Positions 18,021 to 26,182 of a stretch of 64,000 nucleotides of DNA are shown here, piece by piece (positions within the stretch are counted from its first letter, which is position 1; the number at the start of each line of letters is the position of its first letter). The position numbers were made by a program, and so were the translations under genes. Below the pieces are notes generated by a model. It was not told the DNA's origin, searched no databases, and was given only the letters and a program-made list of their open reading frames with translations. The DNA is from Vagococcus fessus. Its GTDB lineage: Bacteria > Bacillota > Bacilli > Lactobacillales > Vagococcaceae. Where the stretch lies: assembly GCF_003987565.1 (NCBI RefSeq), contig NZ_NGJY01000002.1:310001-374000 (forward strand), written 5' to 3'.

Positions 18021-18061
18021 AAAAAGACAACCTAATCATATTTTGATTAGGTTGTCTTTTT
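18021..18061. terminator. Terminator after the GntP permease gene
   Basis: A perfect 18-bp stem (AAAAAGACAACCTAATCA and its complement) with a five-base loop, T-rich on both strands. Confidence 0.92.
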
Positions 18062-18067
18062 ATTATA

Positions 18068-19429
18068 TTAGAAAATCATCCCTACTAATAAAAGTTCTAT
18101 TCCCCCAATTGCCCAACAAATCGTTGTCGGTACAGACCAAGACATTATCTGCTCTTTTGTTTGTGTAGCACCAATCGACTCAGTAATTGTCCAGAAGTAA
18201 CCATCATTAAAGTATGAGAAGAACATAGCACCAATACAAGCTGCCATATTGGCTTGTACAGGATCAACACCTAATGTCTGCATTATAGGCGCTGTAATAG
18301 AAGCAGTCGTTAAGATAGCAACCGTTCCCGAACCTTGAATTGCTCTTATTAATGTTGCAATAATAAAAGGAATCATGATAGCAGGTAAACTTGTACGTGC
18401 TACTGCATTGGCAATCACTTCACCTACACCACTTTGGTTAACGACATTCCCTAAAGCACCACCTGTACCAATCAGCATCAAAATTTTAGACCCACTGGCA
18501 ATCCCATCATCCATAATACCTATTGCTTCTTTCTTAGCAACGTGCCGATTTAATAGATATACAGCTAAAAGTAAACCTATTCCTAAAGCAATAATAGGTG
18601 AACCAAAGAAACCGATAACAGGACTTAAACTCCCTTTATAATGAAGTGTTCCTAAAATAGCATTAATTAAAATTAGCAAGACTGGAACAATAATAGGAAT
18701 AATCGCAAAAATAGCTGCTGGACCTTCTTCTATTTCTTCTTCATCTAATTTTCGTCTCACAACTTTACTTTTATCCGTTTCAAATGACACACCATCTTGA
18801 CCGACATATCGATAATATTTTTTACCAATCCATTTAGAGTAAATCACAACGCCTATGACCATCGGTAAACCAAAGACAAATCCCCACATCATAGTTTGTG
18901 CGATATCAGCATTAAATATTCCTGCACCACCTATCGGACCAGTTGCTGGTGGTACTAATTCATGACTCCATAAACACCCGCCCGCTAAAGCAATGCCTAA
19001 TGTGTTAATACTGATTCCTGTTCGCCTAGAAATATCCTTGGCTAATGGAAATAAAATCAAAAAAGCTGGAATACAAAAAATAGCTAAAGAGGTTAAAAAT
19101 CCAGTGATGACCAATGCAATAACTTCGCGACCCTCTCCCATTAGTTTAAGAAAGCTATTTCCCATCGATTTTGCAGCTCCTGATACTTCTAAAATTTTAC
19201 CAATCATAACACCAAAGCCAATTAGAATTCCTAGACTTGCCATAGTATTACCAAAGCCAGTCTTAACTGCTTCAGCTACATCAACTGGATTCATACCGCC
19301 TAAAACACCAGTTAAAACCGCACCGATTAATAAAGCTAAAAAGGGGTTTAACCGAGTCTTAATCAATAAAAATATAAGAACGACTAATGAAATCCCTAAC
19401 GCAACTAATACCTGAGTTGTATGACTCAT
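18068..19429 (-). CDS. GntP-family acid sugar permease
   Basis: A 453-residue polytopic membrane protein, hydrophobic almost throughout with about 12 membrane segments. It begins MSHTTQVLVALGISLVVLIF and has the family features GGMNPVDVAEAVKTGFGNTMASLGILIGFGVMIGKILE, WSHELVPPATGPIG and GSGTVAILTTASI. GntP transporters take up gluconate and other sugar acids with protons. Its start codon overlaps the stop of the DUF1537 kinase gene by one base (TAATG), so it is the last gene of the acid sugar operon. From the two enzymes upstream, the substrate is most likely a four-carbon acid such as D-threonate, not gluconate. Confidence 0.9.
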   Translation of the reverse strand: MSHTTQVLVALGISLVVLIFLLIKTRLNPFLALLIGAVLTGVLGGMNPVDVAEAVKTGFGNTMASLGILIGFGVMIGKILEVSGAAKSMGNSFLKLMGEGREVIALVITGFLTSLAIFCIPAFLILFPLAKDISRRTGISINTLGIALAGGCLWSHELVPPATGPIGGAGIFNADIAQTMMWGFVFGLPMVIGVVIYSKWIGKKYYRYVGQDGVSFETDKSKVVRRKLDEEEIEEGPAAIFAIIPIIVPVLLILINAILGTLHYKGSLSPVIGFFGSPIIALGIGLLLAVYLLNRHVAKKEAIGIMDDGIASGSKILMLIGTGGALGNVVNQSGVGEVIANAVARTSLPAIMIPFIIATLIRAIQGSGTVAILTTASITAPIMQTLGVDPVQANMAACIGAMFFSYFNDGYFWTITESIGATQTKEQIMSWSVPTTICWAIGGIELLLVGMIF

Positions 19430-20742
19430 TAGCGCACACCTTCTTTCGCTAAACGTTCTAAGGCGTAATTAATGCATTCCGTTATCGTTGTTTTGTCCCC
19501 AACTAATCCACCTTTTGTTATCAAAGCTTTACCTGCCAATGGTCCACCCTTCATTTTTCCATATACAGAGAGTGGGCTAATTTCAGCTTTAATCTGAATT
19601 CCATTTGCTGATAGTGCCTCTAAAAAAGATTGTGTAACATCGCCACCTGAAGTGTAATAAGCTGAAAAATCTACCTTTTTAGATTCAACTAAAAACTTTC
19701 CAATTTCAGCTAAACCTGAACTAATTGCACTAGATACTTGCTCTTTCGTTTGATTCAAACTAACAGCAAGCTCTTCTAATGATTTTTTATCTTCTAACGT
19801 AACCATAGTACTTATTACTAAAATTCGAGAATCAGCATTATGTAAAACAGCTTCTTTTACAACCCTTTCCATCTCTTCTAATCGATTCGAAAACTGACAT
19901 ATTTTTTTAACATCTACCCTAATAATATAAGGATTTAGATTTTCCTTTAAATGATTCAGTTGCTCTATCGCTATAGGGCTAGCACTCCCCATAAGCATTA
20001 AGATGTTATCTTTTACTCCCGCTTTCTTACTTTTTTTATCAAAAGTACTAACTAATGACTGAGTAAAAGGACCAGGATCTACTGCTAAAAAAGCTTGTTT
20101 CATCTCAATTAAAGCGTCACTTAAACTTTCTAAATCAGTTGCTGTGCAACTGTCACATACCACAATACCAGCCGGTTGTTGTTTAATTTCTGTCAATCTT
20201 GTTATAATGGCATCCTTTCCCTTTAAAACTGTATCTAGCGATAAATGCACGATGGGATGTTTTGATTGTTTTGCTATTAACTCAGTCACTCGTGAACTTA
20301 AAACTGGAGTTGTCGGGTCATTTTTGACATCTGTTTGTTCTAAAGGAATATCGTCAACTAACAAATAATCACCAATCACAATTTTCTTAGACGTCGGAAA
20401 AGCAGGGACAACTATTGCCAATGTTTCACGAGGGAGCATCTCTAACATAGCATCAATTTCAGCTCCCAAATTTCCACGTAGTGTAGAGTCAATTCTTTTA
20501 CTGTAAAAATCAAGTGATACTTTATTTTTAATAAGATTTCCCATTACTTTAAGGACACTAGCGTAAGCTTCTTTAGCAGACACCGAGCGACTTGCTGTTG
20601 AAATGGCAAGAGCATCATAGTCTTTATACTCTTCTAGTGAAGACGTTATTTCAAGGGTTCCCACCTTGAATCCTGCTTTGGCTAGTAATGAATTGGATAC
20701 ATTTGCACCCGTTATATCATCCGCTACAATCACAGTTCTCAT
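19429..20742 (-). CDS. dtnK: Four-carbon acid sugar kinase (DUF1537, DtnK-like)
   Basis: A 437-residue kinase of the DUF1537 family. The N-terminal substrate-binding domain begins MRTVIVADDITGANVSNSLLAKAGF (DDxTGA signature) and includes FYSKRIDSTLRGNLGAEIDAML. The C-terminal nucleotide-binding domain includes LMLMGSASPIAIEQL and YTSGGDVTQSFLEAL, with MKGGPLAGKALITKGGLVGD near the end. Characterised members phosphorylate D-threonate, D-erythronate or L-threonate on O4. Because PdxA2 is next door and no dehydrogenase or OtnC decarboxylase is present, the D-threonate version is the best fit. It starts 3 bases after the pdxA2 stop codon. The exact substrate is inferred, not visible. Confidence 0.85.
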   Translation of the reverse strand: MRTVIVADDITGANVSNSLLAKAGFKVGTLEITSSLEEYKDYDALAISTASRSVSAKEAYASVLKVMGNLIKNKVSLDFYSKRIDSTLRGNLGAEIDAMLEMLPRETLAIVVPAFPTSKKIVIGDYLLVDDIPLEQTDVKNDPTTPVLSSRVTELIAKQSKHPIVHLSLDTVLKGKDAIITRLTEIKQQPAGIVVCDSCTATDLESLSDALIEMKQAFLAVDPGPFTQSLVSTFDKKSKKAGVKDNILMLMGSASPIAIEQLNHLKENLNPYIIRVDVKKICQFSNRLEEMERVVKEAVLHNADSRILVISTMVTLEDKKSLEELAVSLNQTKEQVSSAISSGLAEIGKFLVESKKVDFSAYYTSGGDVTQSFLEALSANGIQIKAEISPLSVYGKMKGGPLAGKALITKGGLVGDKTTITECINYALERLAKEGVR

Positions 20743-20745
20743 TAT

Positions 20746-21777
20746 TTAGCCCTCACTTATCTTTAGTTGACTTAAAGCATGAGCTCTAAAACTTGAGGCA
20801 TACTGAGCAGCTAAACGAATGGCCTCGTCCAAACTTGTTTCTCTCGCAATTCCTTTTCCTGCAATGTCAAAAGCAGTACCGTGGTCAACTGATGTTCTCA
20901 GATAAGGTAAGTTATGTGTGAAAGAAATCGTTAAATCAGGGTCAACTGTCTTTGTCGCAATATGACCTTGGTCATGATACAACGATAAAACACCGTCATA
21001 CTTCCCTCTTAATGCTTGATAGAAAACAGAATCTGCTCCAATTGGGCCAATAACATTAACCCCTTCGGCTTGTAATTCTTCTACTGCTGGAATGATATGA
21101 TTAACTTCTTCATCACCAAATAGTCCATGCTCGCCACTATGTGGGTTAAGTCCAGCGACTGCAATTTTAGGATTTTCCACTCCCATTTTTTCTAAGGCTT
21201 CAATCATCAAATGTGTAAACTCTTTTAGCCCTTCTTTATTAATCATATCGCAAGCTTGTCTAAGTGAGACATGTTTCGAATAAAAGAACGTTCTTAACCC
21301 ATGAACTTGGAACATTGTTAGCGGGTCATTAACTCCTGTTAGCTCAGATAGAATATCAGTATGCCCTAGTGTTTTAATCCCAGCTGCTTGTAACGACTCT
21401 TTATTAATCGTTGTTGTTGCCATAGCTGCTGCCTCACCAGAAACACATAGGTCATTGGCTTTTTTGATGTAATCATAGGCCGCTTGACCACACTCAGCAG
21501 AGACTTTTCCGTATTCAAATACTTCTTGTGATAGATTATCGATATTAATTAAATTGATAATCCCTTCGTAATAGTTTCCTTCTGAAGGATGCTCGATACA
21601 GTTGATTTCTACAGGTAAAGCTAATAAATCACATGCTCTTGCGATGCTCCCTTTGTTCCCAACTACTACTATATTGGCTACATCATTTATACTTTTTTTT
21701 GTTAAAGATTTGACCACTATCTCAGGACCCACACCAGCAGGATCTCCCATTGTTACGACGACATATTCTTTTTTCAT
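20746..21777 (-). CDS. pdxA2: PdxA2, D-threonate 4-phosphate dehydrogenase family
   Basis: A 343-residue PdxA-fold NAD-dependent dehydrogenase/decarboxylase. Family motifs include VVTMGDPAGVGPEIVVKSL, GHTDILSELTG, AVAGLNPHSGEHGLFGDEE, GPIGADSVFYQALRGKYDGVLSLYHDQGHIATK and VDHGTAFDIAGKG, with the metal-binding His residues in place. PdxA itself makes a vitamin B6 precursor. PdxA2 proteins, linked to DUF1537 kinases, convert D-threonate 4-phosphate to dihydroxyacetone phosphate and CO2, which the operon context supports. The start is ATG at 21777 with AAGGAGTG upstream; the longer reading to 21837 adds a cysteine-rich leader not typical of the family. First gene of a three-gene operon. Confidence 0.88.
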   Translation of the reverse strand: MKKEYVVVTMGDPAGVGPEIVVKSLTKKSINDVANIVVVGNKGSIARACDLLALPVEINCIEHPSEGNYYEGIINLINIDNLSQEVFEYGKVSAECGQAAYDYIKKANDLCVSGEAAAMATTTINKESLQAAGIKTLGHTDILSELTGVNDPLTMFQVHGLRTFFYSKHVSLRQACDMINKEGLKEFTHLMIEALEKMGVENPKIAVAGLNPHSGEHGLFGDEEVNHIIPAVEELQAEGVNVIGPIGADSVFYQALRGKYDGVLSLYHDQGHIATKTVDPDLTISFTHNLPYLRTSVDHGTAFDIAGKGIARETSLDEAIRLAAQYASSFRAHALSQLKISEG

Positions 21778-21892
21778 TAGACACACTCCTTTATGTAAAC
21801 AAAGAAACGGACAGGTGAATAGCGACTCTATCAACATTCTTAATACAACAAAGATAAATTCCGACTTACTTGTTTGTCTAGATCAAACAAAA

Positions 21893-21922
21893 AGAGGGAT
21901 TGGACGATTGTCCAACCCCTCT
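21893..21922 (-). terminator. Terminator inside the leader of the pdxA2 operon
   Basis: On the minus strand AGAGGGGTTGGAC pairs with GTCCAATCCCTCT across a four-base loop and is followed by TTTTTGTTT. It lies between the promoter at 22142-22171 and the pdxA2 start at 21777, so it could attenuate the operon or end a small RNA. Confidence 0.8.
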
Positions 21923-21988
21923 GACATAGCTTAATAAACTTATCTTAAACTCAATAAAAGTAACGTCAAATAAGGTTTCCCTTTATTT

Positions 21989-22003
21989 TGAAACGTTTAC
22001 AAA
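21989..22003 (-). promoter_or_regulatory. Possible cre-like site in the pdxA2 leader
   Basis: TTGAAACGTTTACAA resembles a CcpA (catabolite control) site but is one base short of the usual 14-bp core. Just upstream on the minus strand, TGCTATCAT (22016-22024) looks like an extended -10 box, which would place this site at a second start point. Confidence 0.3.
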
Positions 22004-22141
22004 AATACTGATTAATGATAGCATTAACTATGGCAACTTGGTCAGATTTTTTGTGTTTTGATTATCTGTTCAAGACTCTACGGAAAGGTTCCCGCCAATC
22101 TGTAGAGTGCCGATTTATTTAATTTATCCTTATCTGACGTC

Positions 22142-22171
22142 ATTGTATGACGAGAAGATACGAATAGTCAA
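22142..22171 (-). promoter_or_regulatory. Promoter upstream of the pdxA2 operon
   Basis: On the minus strand: TTGACT (22166-22171), 18-bp spacer, TACAAT (22142-22147). The -35 overlaps a perfect 20-bp palindrome at 22168-22187. The leader to pdxA2 would be about 360 bases and contains the hairpin ACTCTAC...GTAGAGT (22073-22109) and the terminator at 21893-21922. Confidence 0.7.
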
Positions 22172-22187
22172 GGAAAATTTTCCTTGA
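22168..22187. promoter_or_regulatory. Perfect 20-bp palindrome, likely operator
   Basis: TCAAGGAAAATTTTCCTTGA is fully self-complementary and covers part of the -35 box, the usual place for a repressor dimer to block RNA polymerase. No regulator gene for it lies nearby. Confidence 0.6.
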
Positions 22188-22207
22188 TGATGAATTTTAT
22201 AGAGACT

Positions 22208-22245
22208 AAAAGCCCCAACCTTGTGTTATTAAGGTAGGGGCTTTT
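22208..22245. terminator. Bidirectional terminator
   Basis: A 15-bp stem (AAAAGCCCCAACCTT / AAGGTAGGGGCTTTT, one mismatch). It backs up the LCP gene terminator and separates it from the pdxA2 promoter. Confidence 0.85.
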
Positions 22246-22261
22246 GGTTATAAAATAACAG

Positions 22262-22291
22262 AAAAAAGCTGACGAATCCGCCAGCTTTTTG
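22262..22291 (-). terminator. Terminator of the capsule operon
   Basis: AAAAAGCTG and CAGCTTTTTT arms close to the stop codon at 22301 of the last gene of the operon. Confidence 0.85.
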
Positions 22292-22300
22292 TGAGATAGA

Positions 22301-23215
22301 TTATTCAGCTAATTGTTCTTTTAACATTGTTTGGACACGGTCTAATTCTCCGTCAGAAACGATTTGATAAGATACCCCATCAATCATTTGTCCATCACCT
22401 TGAAGATTACCTTCTTCAATTACACCGAACGCAGATCTATATTTAGATTGGATATCCATCATGTCATCCCAATTTAAATCTGTTTTCATGTTATCTGCTA
22501 AAGCATCTAAAATGTTTTTGTAGTTCGTTACTGATTTAATACTTAGAGCTTTTTTAATAACACCTTCGATGATTTGACGTTGACGTCCTTGACGACCATA
22601 ATCACCATTTGGATCTTCGTAACGCATACGAGAAAATGATAAGGCTGTTTCACCAGTCAAGTGTACGTTACCTACTGGGAAATGTGTCCCATCTTGGCTA
22701 AAGTCTAATGTGTTATTTACATCAATCCCACCAACAGCATCTACTAACTCTTTTAGACCTTTCATGTTGATTGACACATAGTGGTCAACTGGAATATCTA
22801 ATAAATTTTCTACTGTATCCATTGACATTGGAACACCACCAAACGCATACGCGTGGTTAATTTTATCTGTTGTACCGTGTCCTACGATTTCCGCACGTGT
22901 ATCACGTGGCAAGCTTGTAATCGTTGTTTTATTCGTTTTAGGACTCACTGTCGCAATCATCATAGAATCAGAACGCCCTTGTTCATCACGCCCTAAATCG
23001 CCTGTATCAAGACCTAATAATAATACTGAGAATGGCTCTCCACCATCAATATTAACGGCTTTTTCTCTTTTTTCTGACTTAGGTCTATCAATTGTTTCAT
23101 GCATATCTTTAGCTGTATTTTTTACATCGAAATAAACTTTCGCACTATATCCTACAATACCTAACATAAGGATAAGGATAATACTTAATAACACTTTGAG
23201 TAATTTCTTCAACAT
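22301..23215 (-). CDS. LCP (LytR-CpsA-Psr) family glycopolymer ligase
   Basis: A 304-residue protein with one N-terminal membrane anchor (about 4-26) and an extracellular LCP domain. Key segments are FSVLLLGLDTGD, RSDSMMIATVSP, TITSLPRDTRAEI, DKINHAYAFGG, VDAVGGIDV and SRMRYEDPNGDYGRQGRQRQII, which carry the conserved Asp and Arg residues that bind the polyprenyl pyrophosphate substrate. LCP enzymes attach teichoic acids or capsule chains to peptidoglycan. As the last gene after wzy and wzx, this copy probably anchors the capsule. The ATG at 23215 is preferred over an upstream TTG; AAAGGTG lies before it. Confidence 0.9.
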   Translation of the reverse strand: MLKKLLKVLLSIILILMLGIVGYSAKVYFDVKNTAKDMHETIDRPKSEKREKAVNIDGGEPFSVLLLGLDTGDLGRDEQGRSDSMMIATVSPKTNKTTITSLPRDTRAEIVGHGTTDKINHAYAFGGVPMSMDTVENLLDIPVDHYVSINMKGLKELVDAVGGIDVNNTLDFSQDGTHFPVGNVHLTGETALSFSRMRYEDPNGDYGRQGRQRQIIEGVIKKALSIKSVTNYKNILDALADNMKTDLNWDDMMDIQSKYRSAFGVIEEGNLQGDGQMIDGVSYQIVSDGELDRVQTMLKEQLAE

Positions 23216-23335
23216 ATTAGTCAACACCTTTAAATTTTTTTTAGTGATGCTTGAAAGCAAATCAACTGTTTCTATTTTGGCATTAAATAATTTTTAAAAC
23301 AATAAATAGTTATAATTATAATAGATACTTAATAA

Positions 23336-24745
23336 TTATTTATGTTTTATAAATTTCCAAGCACTATTTATGTTCTTACGATTAATTACTAAATAAATTG
23401 AATATGTTATTAGGAAGATAAAAAAACCTTTATAACCTTTAATAAAATATGATGAATAAATAAAAATAATTGATACCAATAAAATCAGAAAATTATTATA
23501 TACTATCGAACAAGATATTACCTTAGAAAGATAAACTTCCAACAATAAACACCTTATCATAAGTAGAACTGTAATAAGAACTATCATAAGTTCTATGCTA
23601 TGAAAATAGTTAGTTAACGTTATAGTAGAAACTAAACTTAAGATAGCCATAAATACATTAATTACCAATAACGCTTTTTCTTCACGTAATGTTTTTAAAT
23701 AAGTCACAATCAACATCATTGATTTACTTTCAAAAACGATTATAGGTAATATTAATGCCATGTACTCTACACTTACTTTATATGCAGGTAAATACGCTAC
23801 TAAAACTGATTTAAATGGGAAATAAAATAGCATAGCACCCAATAGTGGTATGGTAATAATATCTCTCAATACAGCATATATTTTTTTTATTTGATCAACA
23901 TTTAATTTCCGAAGAATTGGAAATAGAACTACTGAAATTGCACTCACAAATACCATCATCATATTAGTAATACTTAACGTTAGAGATACCTTTCCAAATT
24001 CTTCAATTCCCCATTTTTTTTCAATAAACATTCTAACTATACCTACTATTAGTAGGCTTGATAAATTAGAAATTAACATTAATATCCCGACTTTAAAATT
24101 AGAAACTAGTTCAAACCAATTTTTTCTAGACATTTTAAATTTATAAAATACAAAATCTGAAGTTTTGAAAATACCATAAATAACTGAAACTAATTTACCT
24201 ATTATATCTGCAATTATATAATATTGAAAATCTACCTTACCTGATACTAAAAGTAATACAACTAAAATAAAATACAACATTTTTTCAATAATCAACATTA
24301 TAGCAAATTCTTTAATTCTATTACTCCCTTGCAGAGAATAAGCAATCAATGATTTTGGAACTACCATAACTCCAACTACACATACTGAAATAATTATATA
24401 TAGCTTATTTGCATCTGTAAACAATGTCATATAAGTTAAAACAAAAGCAATATCTAATATTACATTATATATAACCATGAACCAGTATTGAAAAGACAAG
24501 CTTTCTTTATCTAACTCATCATATTCTCGTCCTCCATGTCTTAGATAAAAACCATCAGAAATACCAAACGACATATATGATACATAAGTTGTATAAAATA
24601 CATAAAGCTGCCAATAACCATATTCTTTAACACCAATAAATTTTGGTACAAAAATTATTAATAATAGAGAGACTAATAACGAAACCATATTAGCAATAAA
24701 TGTATATGAAAAATTTTTTAATATACTTTTTTTATTCATAAACAT
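23336..24745 (-). CDS. Wzx-type polysaccharide flippase
   Basis: A 469-residue membrane protein with about 12-14 hydrophobic segments and the MOP/PST-type start NKKSILKNFSYTFIANMVSLLVSLLLIIFVPKFIGVKEYGYWQLYVFYTTYVSYMSFGISDGFYLRHGG. Such proteins flip undecaprenyl-linked repeat units across the membrane for a Wzy-dependent capsule. The coding sequence is very AT-rich compared with its flanks, as is usual for serotype-specific genes gained by transfer. It follows the wzy gene after 12 bases and precedes the LCP gene. There is no clear ribosome site before the start; it is probably read by coupling. Confidence 0.85.
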   Translation of the reverse strand: MFMNKKSILKNFSYTFIANMVSLLVSLLLIIFVPKFIGVKEYGYWQLYVFYTTYVSYMSFGISDGFYLRHGGREYDELDKESLSFQYWFMVIYNVILDIAFVLTYMTLFTDANKLYIIISVCVVGVMVVPKSLIAYSLQGSNRIKEFAIMLIIEKMLYFILVVLLLVSGKVDFQYYIIADIIGKLVSVIYGIFKTSDFVFYKFKMSRKNWFELVSNFKVGILMLISNLSSLLIVGIVRMFIEKKWGIEEFGKVSLTLSITNMMMVFVSAISVVLFPILRKLNVDQIKKIYAVLRDIITIPLLGAMLFYFPFKSVLVAYLPAYKVSVEYMALILPIIVFESKSMMLIVTYLKTLREEKALLVINVFMAILSLVSTITLTNYFHSIELMIVLITVLLMIRCLLLEVYLSKVISCSIVYNNFLILLVSIIFIYSSYFIKGYKGFFIFLITYSIYLVINRKNINSAWKFIKHK

Positions 24746-24757
24746 ACTTTTTTTGAG

Positions 24758-26182
24758 CTATTTACTTTTGAGTGACTTAAATAGTATGTACGCTCCAAAA
24801 AAGACTACCCCCCCACCTAGTATTTTAGTTGGGCTAAAGACATTCACTAAAAAATACAAAGTAGTTGCTCGTGGCGTAAATAATAATTCACGAGTAATCA
24901 TAAAAGCTAAAGTAACAAATAATACATTTTTATAATAATAAAGTCTATTAATAATATTCAATAACAAGCCATATACAAAACTACCTACAATAACACCTAC
25001 ATACGAGAAATCTGAATACATTTCAGCTACGAAACTACTTCCATACCCCACACCTCTTAAATATAAATCTGGCATAATTAGATATGAAATTGTATGTGAA
25101 AACAAATGACCGTTAACAGCTCTATCAACTGTTTGCCCAAAAAATGTATATTCTCTGCTAATCTTAGTCAAATAGAACTCAATAACTGGTCCGAATGTAT
25201 AATTATTATTTTGTAAAATTGAATGCTTAAACACTTTTGAATAACCAATTAAATTTACACTTATTCCTTGAGAATAAAAGAATTCTTGGATTTTTTCTAA
25301 TAGACTCGTATTGGTATCTATTTTATTCCCTCGAATTACTTCTACTGATGTTAACAAAATCAACATTATTGGTACCATAGCGGCTACATAGACTATATAT
25401 TTTTTCTTTAACCACTTCTCATTACTATTTAAACTGTGTCTAAATATAATGTAGATAAATACAATTAATAAATTCAACATGATCTCTGATCTTCTTCCTG
25501 AAAGAAGCATTAAAATTCCTTCTAAAAGATATAAACCGATAAATGGTATTGATTCTTTTTTTGAAGGTAAAGTTGCTAGTAAAGCAAAAAATGCTATTTC
25601 GAAGAAATTAGAATAAATGACAATTATTGAGGGTAAGGATGATTTAAATACGGCAAAAGTTTCATAATAGCCCTGTGTAGTCGAAACGTTTATCATTTCA
25701 ACTATATAAATATATTTTAATAATATAGATGTTAGAAATATAAACTTTGACCAACCTCTTAAAGTACTGCGGTACTGCTCCTCATTTTGGCACAAATTAA
25801 CAACTGTTTTTTTTCTATTATTTTTAATCATTTCAAAAAAATGATTACCAATATACAAGAATAATAAAGATAGAAATAAAACTAATAGCATTGTATAAAT
25901 AACTTCATAGTCATTAAACGCTGTTCCTAATATTCCAGTATATCCTTCTTTATATTTAAAAATTCCAGTTACTGTTATCCTACCTAGTAAAAAAATAAAA
26001 AAAGTAGCATTGAACATAAGAAAAACTATTCTATTTTTGATATCAAAAAATGAATATACAATATTTGATAACCATAATATCAATACACCAATTAAAATTG
26101 TAGTAATATTTTCAATAAAAATACCAATCAAAAAAATAAAGATAGCCAAAAACATTAATATATAATTCAATTTACTTTTCAT
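24758..26182 (-). CDS. Wzy-like polysaccharide polymerase (O-antigen polymerase type)
   Basis: A 474-residue membrane protein with about 11 or 12 hydrophobic segments and a larger soluble loop around residues 290-380 (VIRGNKIDTNTSLLEKIQEFFYSQGISVNLIGYS...). The topology and position fit Wzy, which joins repeat units on the outer side of the membrane. Like most Wzy proteins it has no strong motif; LSGRRSEIMLNL resembles the Gly-Arg-rich element of the oligosaccharide repeat unit polymerase group. Its start overlaps the glycosyltransferase stop codon by one base (TAATG). The DNA is strongly AT-rich, a sign of variable origin. Confidence 0.75.
   Translation of the reverse strand: MKSKLNYILMFLAIFIFLIGIFIENITTILIGVLILWLSNIVYSFFDIKNRIVFLMFNATFFIFLLGRITVTGIFKYKEGYTGILGTAFNDYEVIYTMLLVLFLSLLFLYIGNHFFEMIKNNRKKTVVNLCQNEEQYRSTLRGWSKFIFLTSILLKYIYIVEMINVSTTQGYYETFAVFKSSLPSIIVIYSNFFEIAFFALLATLPSKKESIPFIGLYLLEGILMLLSGRRSEIMLNLLIVFIYIIFRHSLNSNEKWLKKKYIVYVAAMVPIMLILLTSVEVIRGNKIDTNTSLLEKIQEFFYSQGISVNLIGYSKVFKHSILQNNNYTFGPVIEFYLTKISREYTFFGQTVDRAVNGHLFSHTISYLIMPDLYLRGVGYGSSFVAEMYSDFSYVGVIVGSFVYGLLLNIINRLYYYKNVLFVTLAFMITRELLFTPRATTLYFLVNVFSPTKILGGGVVFFGAYILFKSLKSK

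Noticed and set aside
18993-19415. 140-codon open frame on the plus strand inside the GntP gene
   Set aside because: A shadow of a hydrophobic membrane gene on the other strand; Pro/Lys/Ile-rich with no family likeness or start signal.
21940-22140. A known riboswitch (T-box, glycine, purine, preQ1) in the pdxA2 leader
   Set aside because: No T-box GGTGG-type motif, no tandem glycine core and no purine or preQ1 signature was found. I keep only the statement that the leader is structured.
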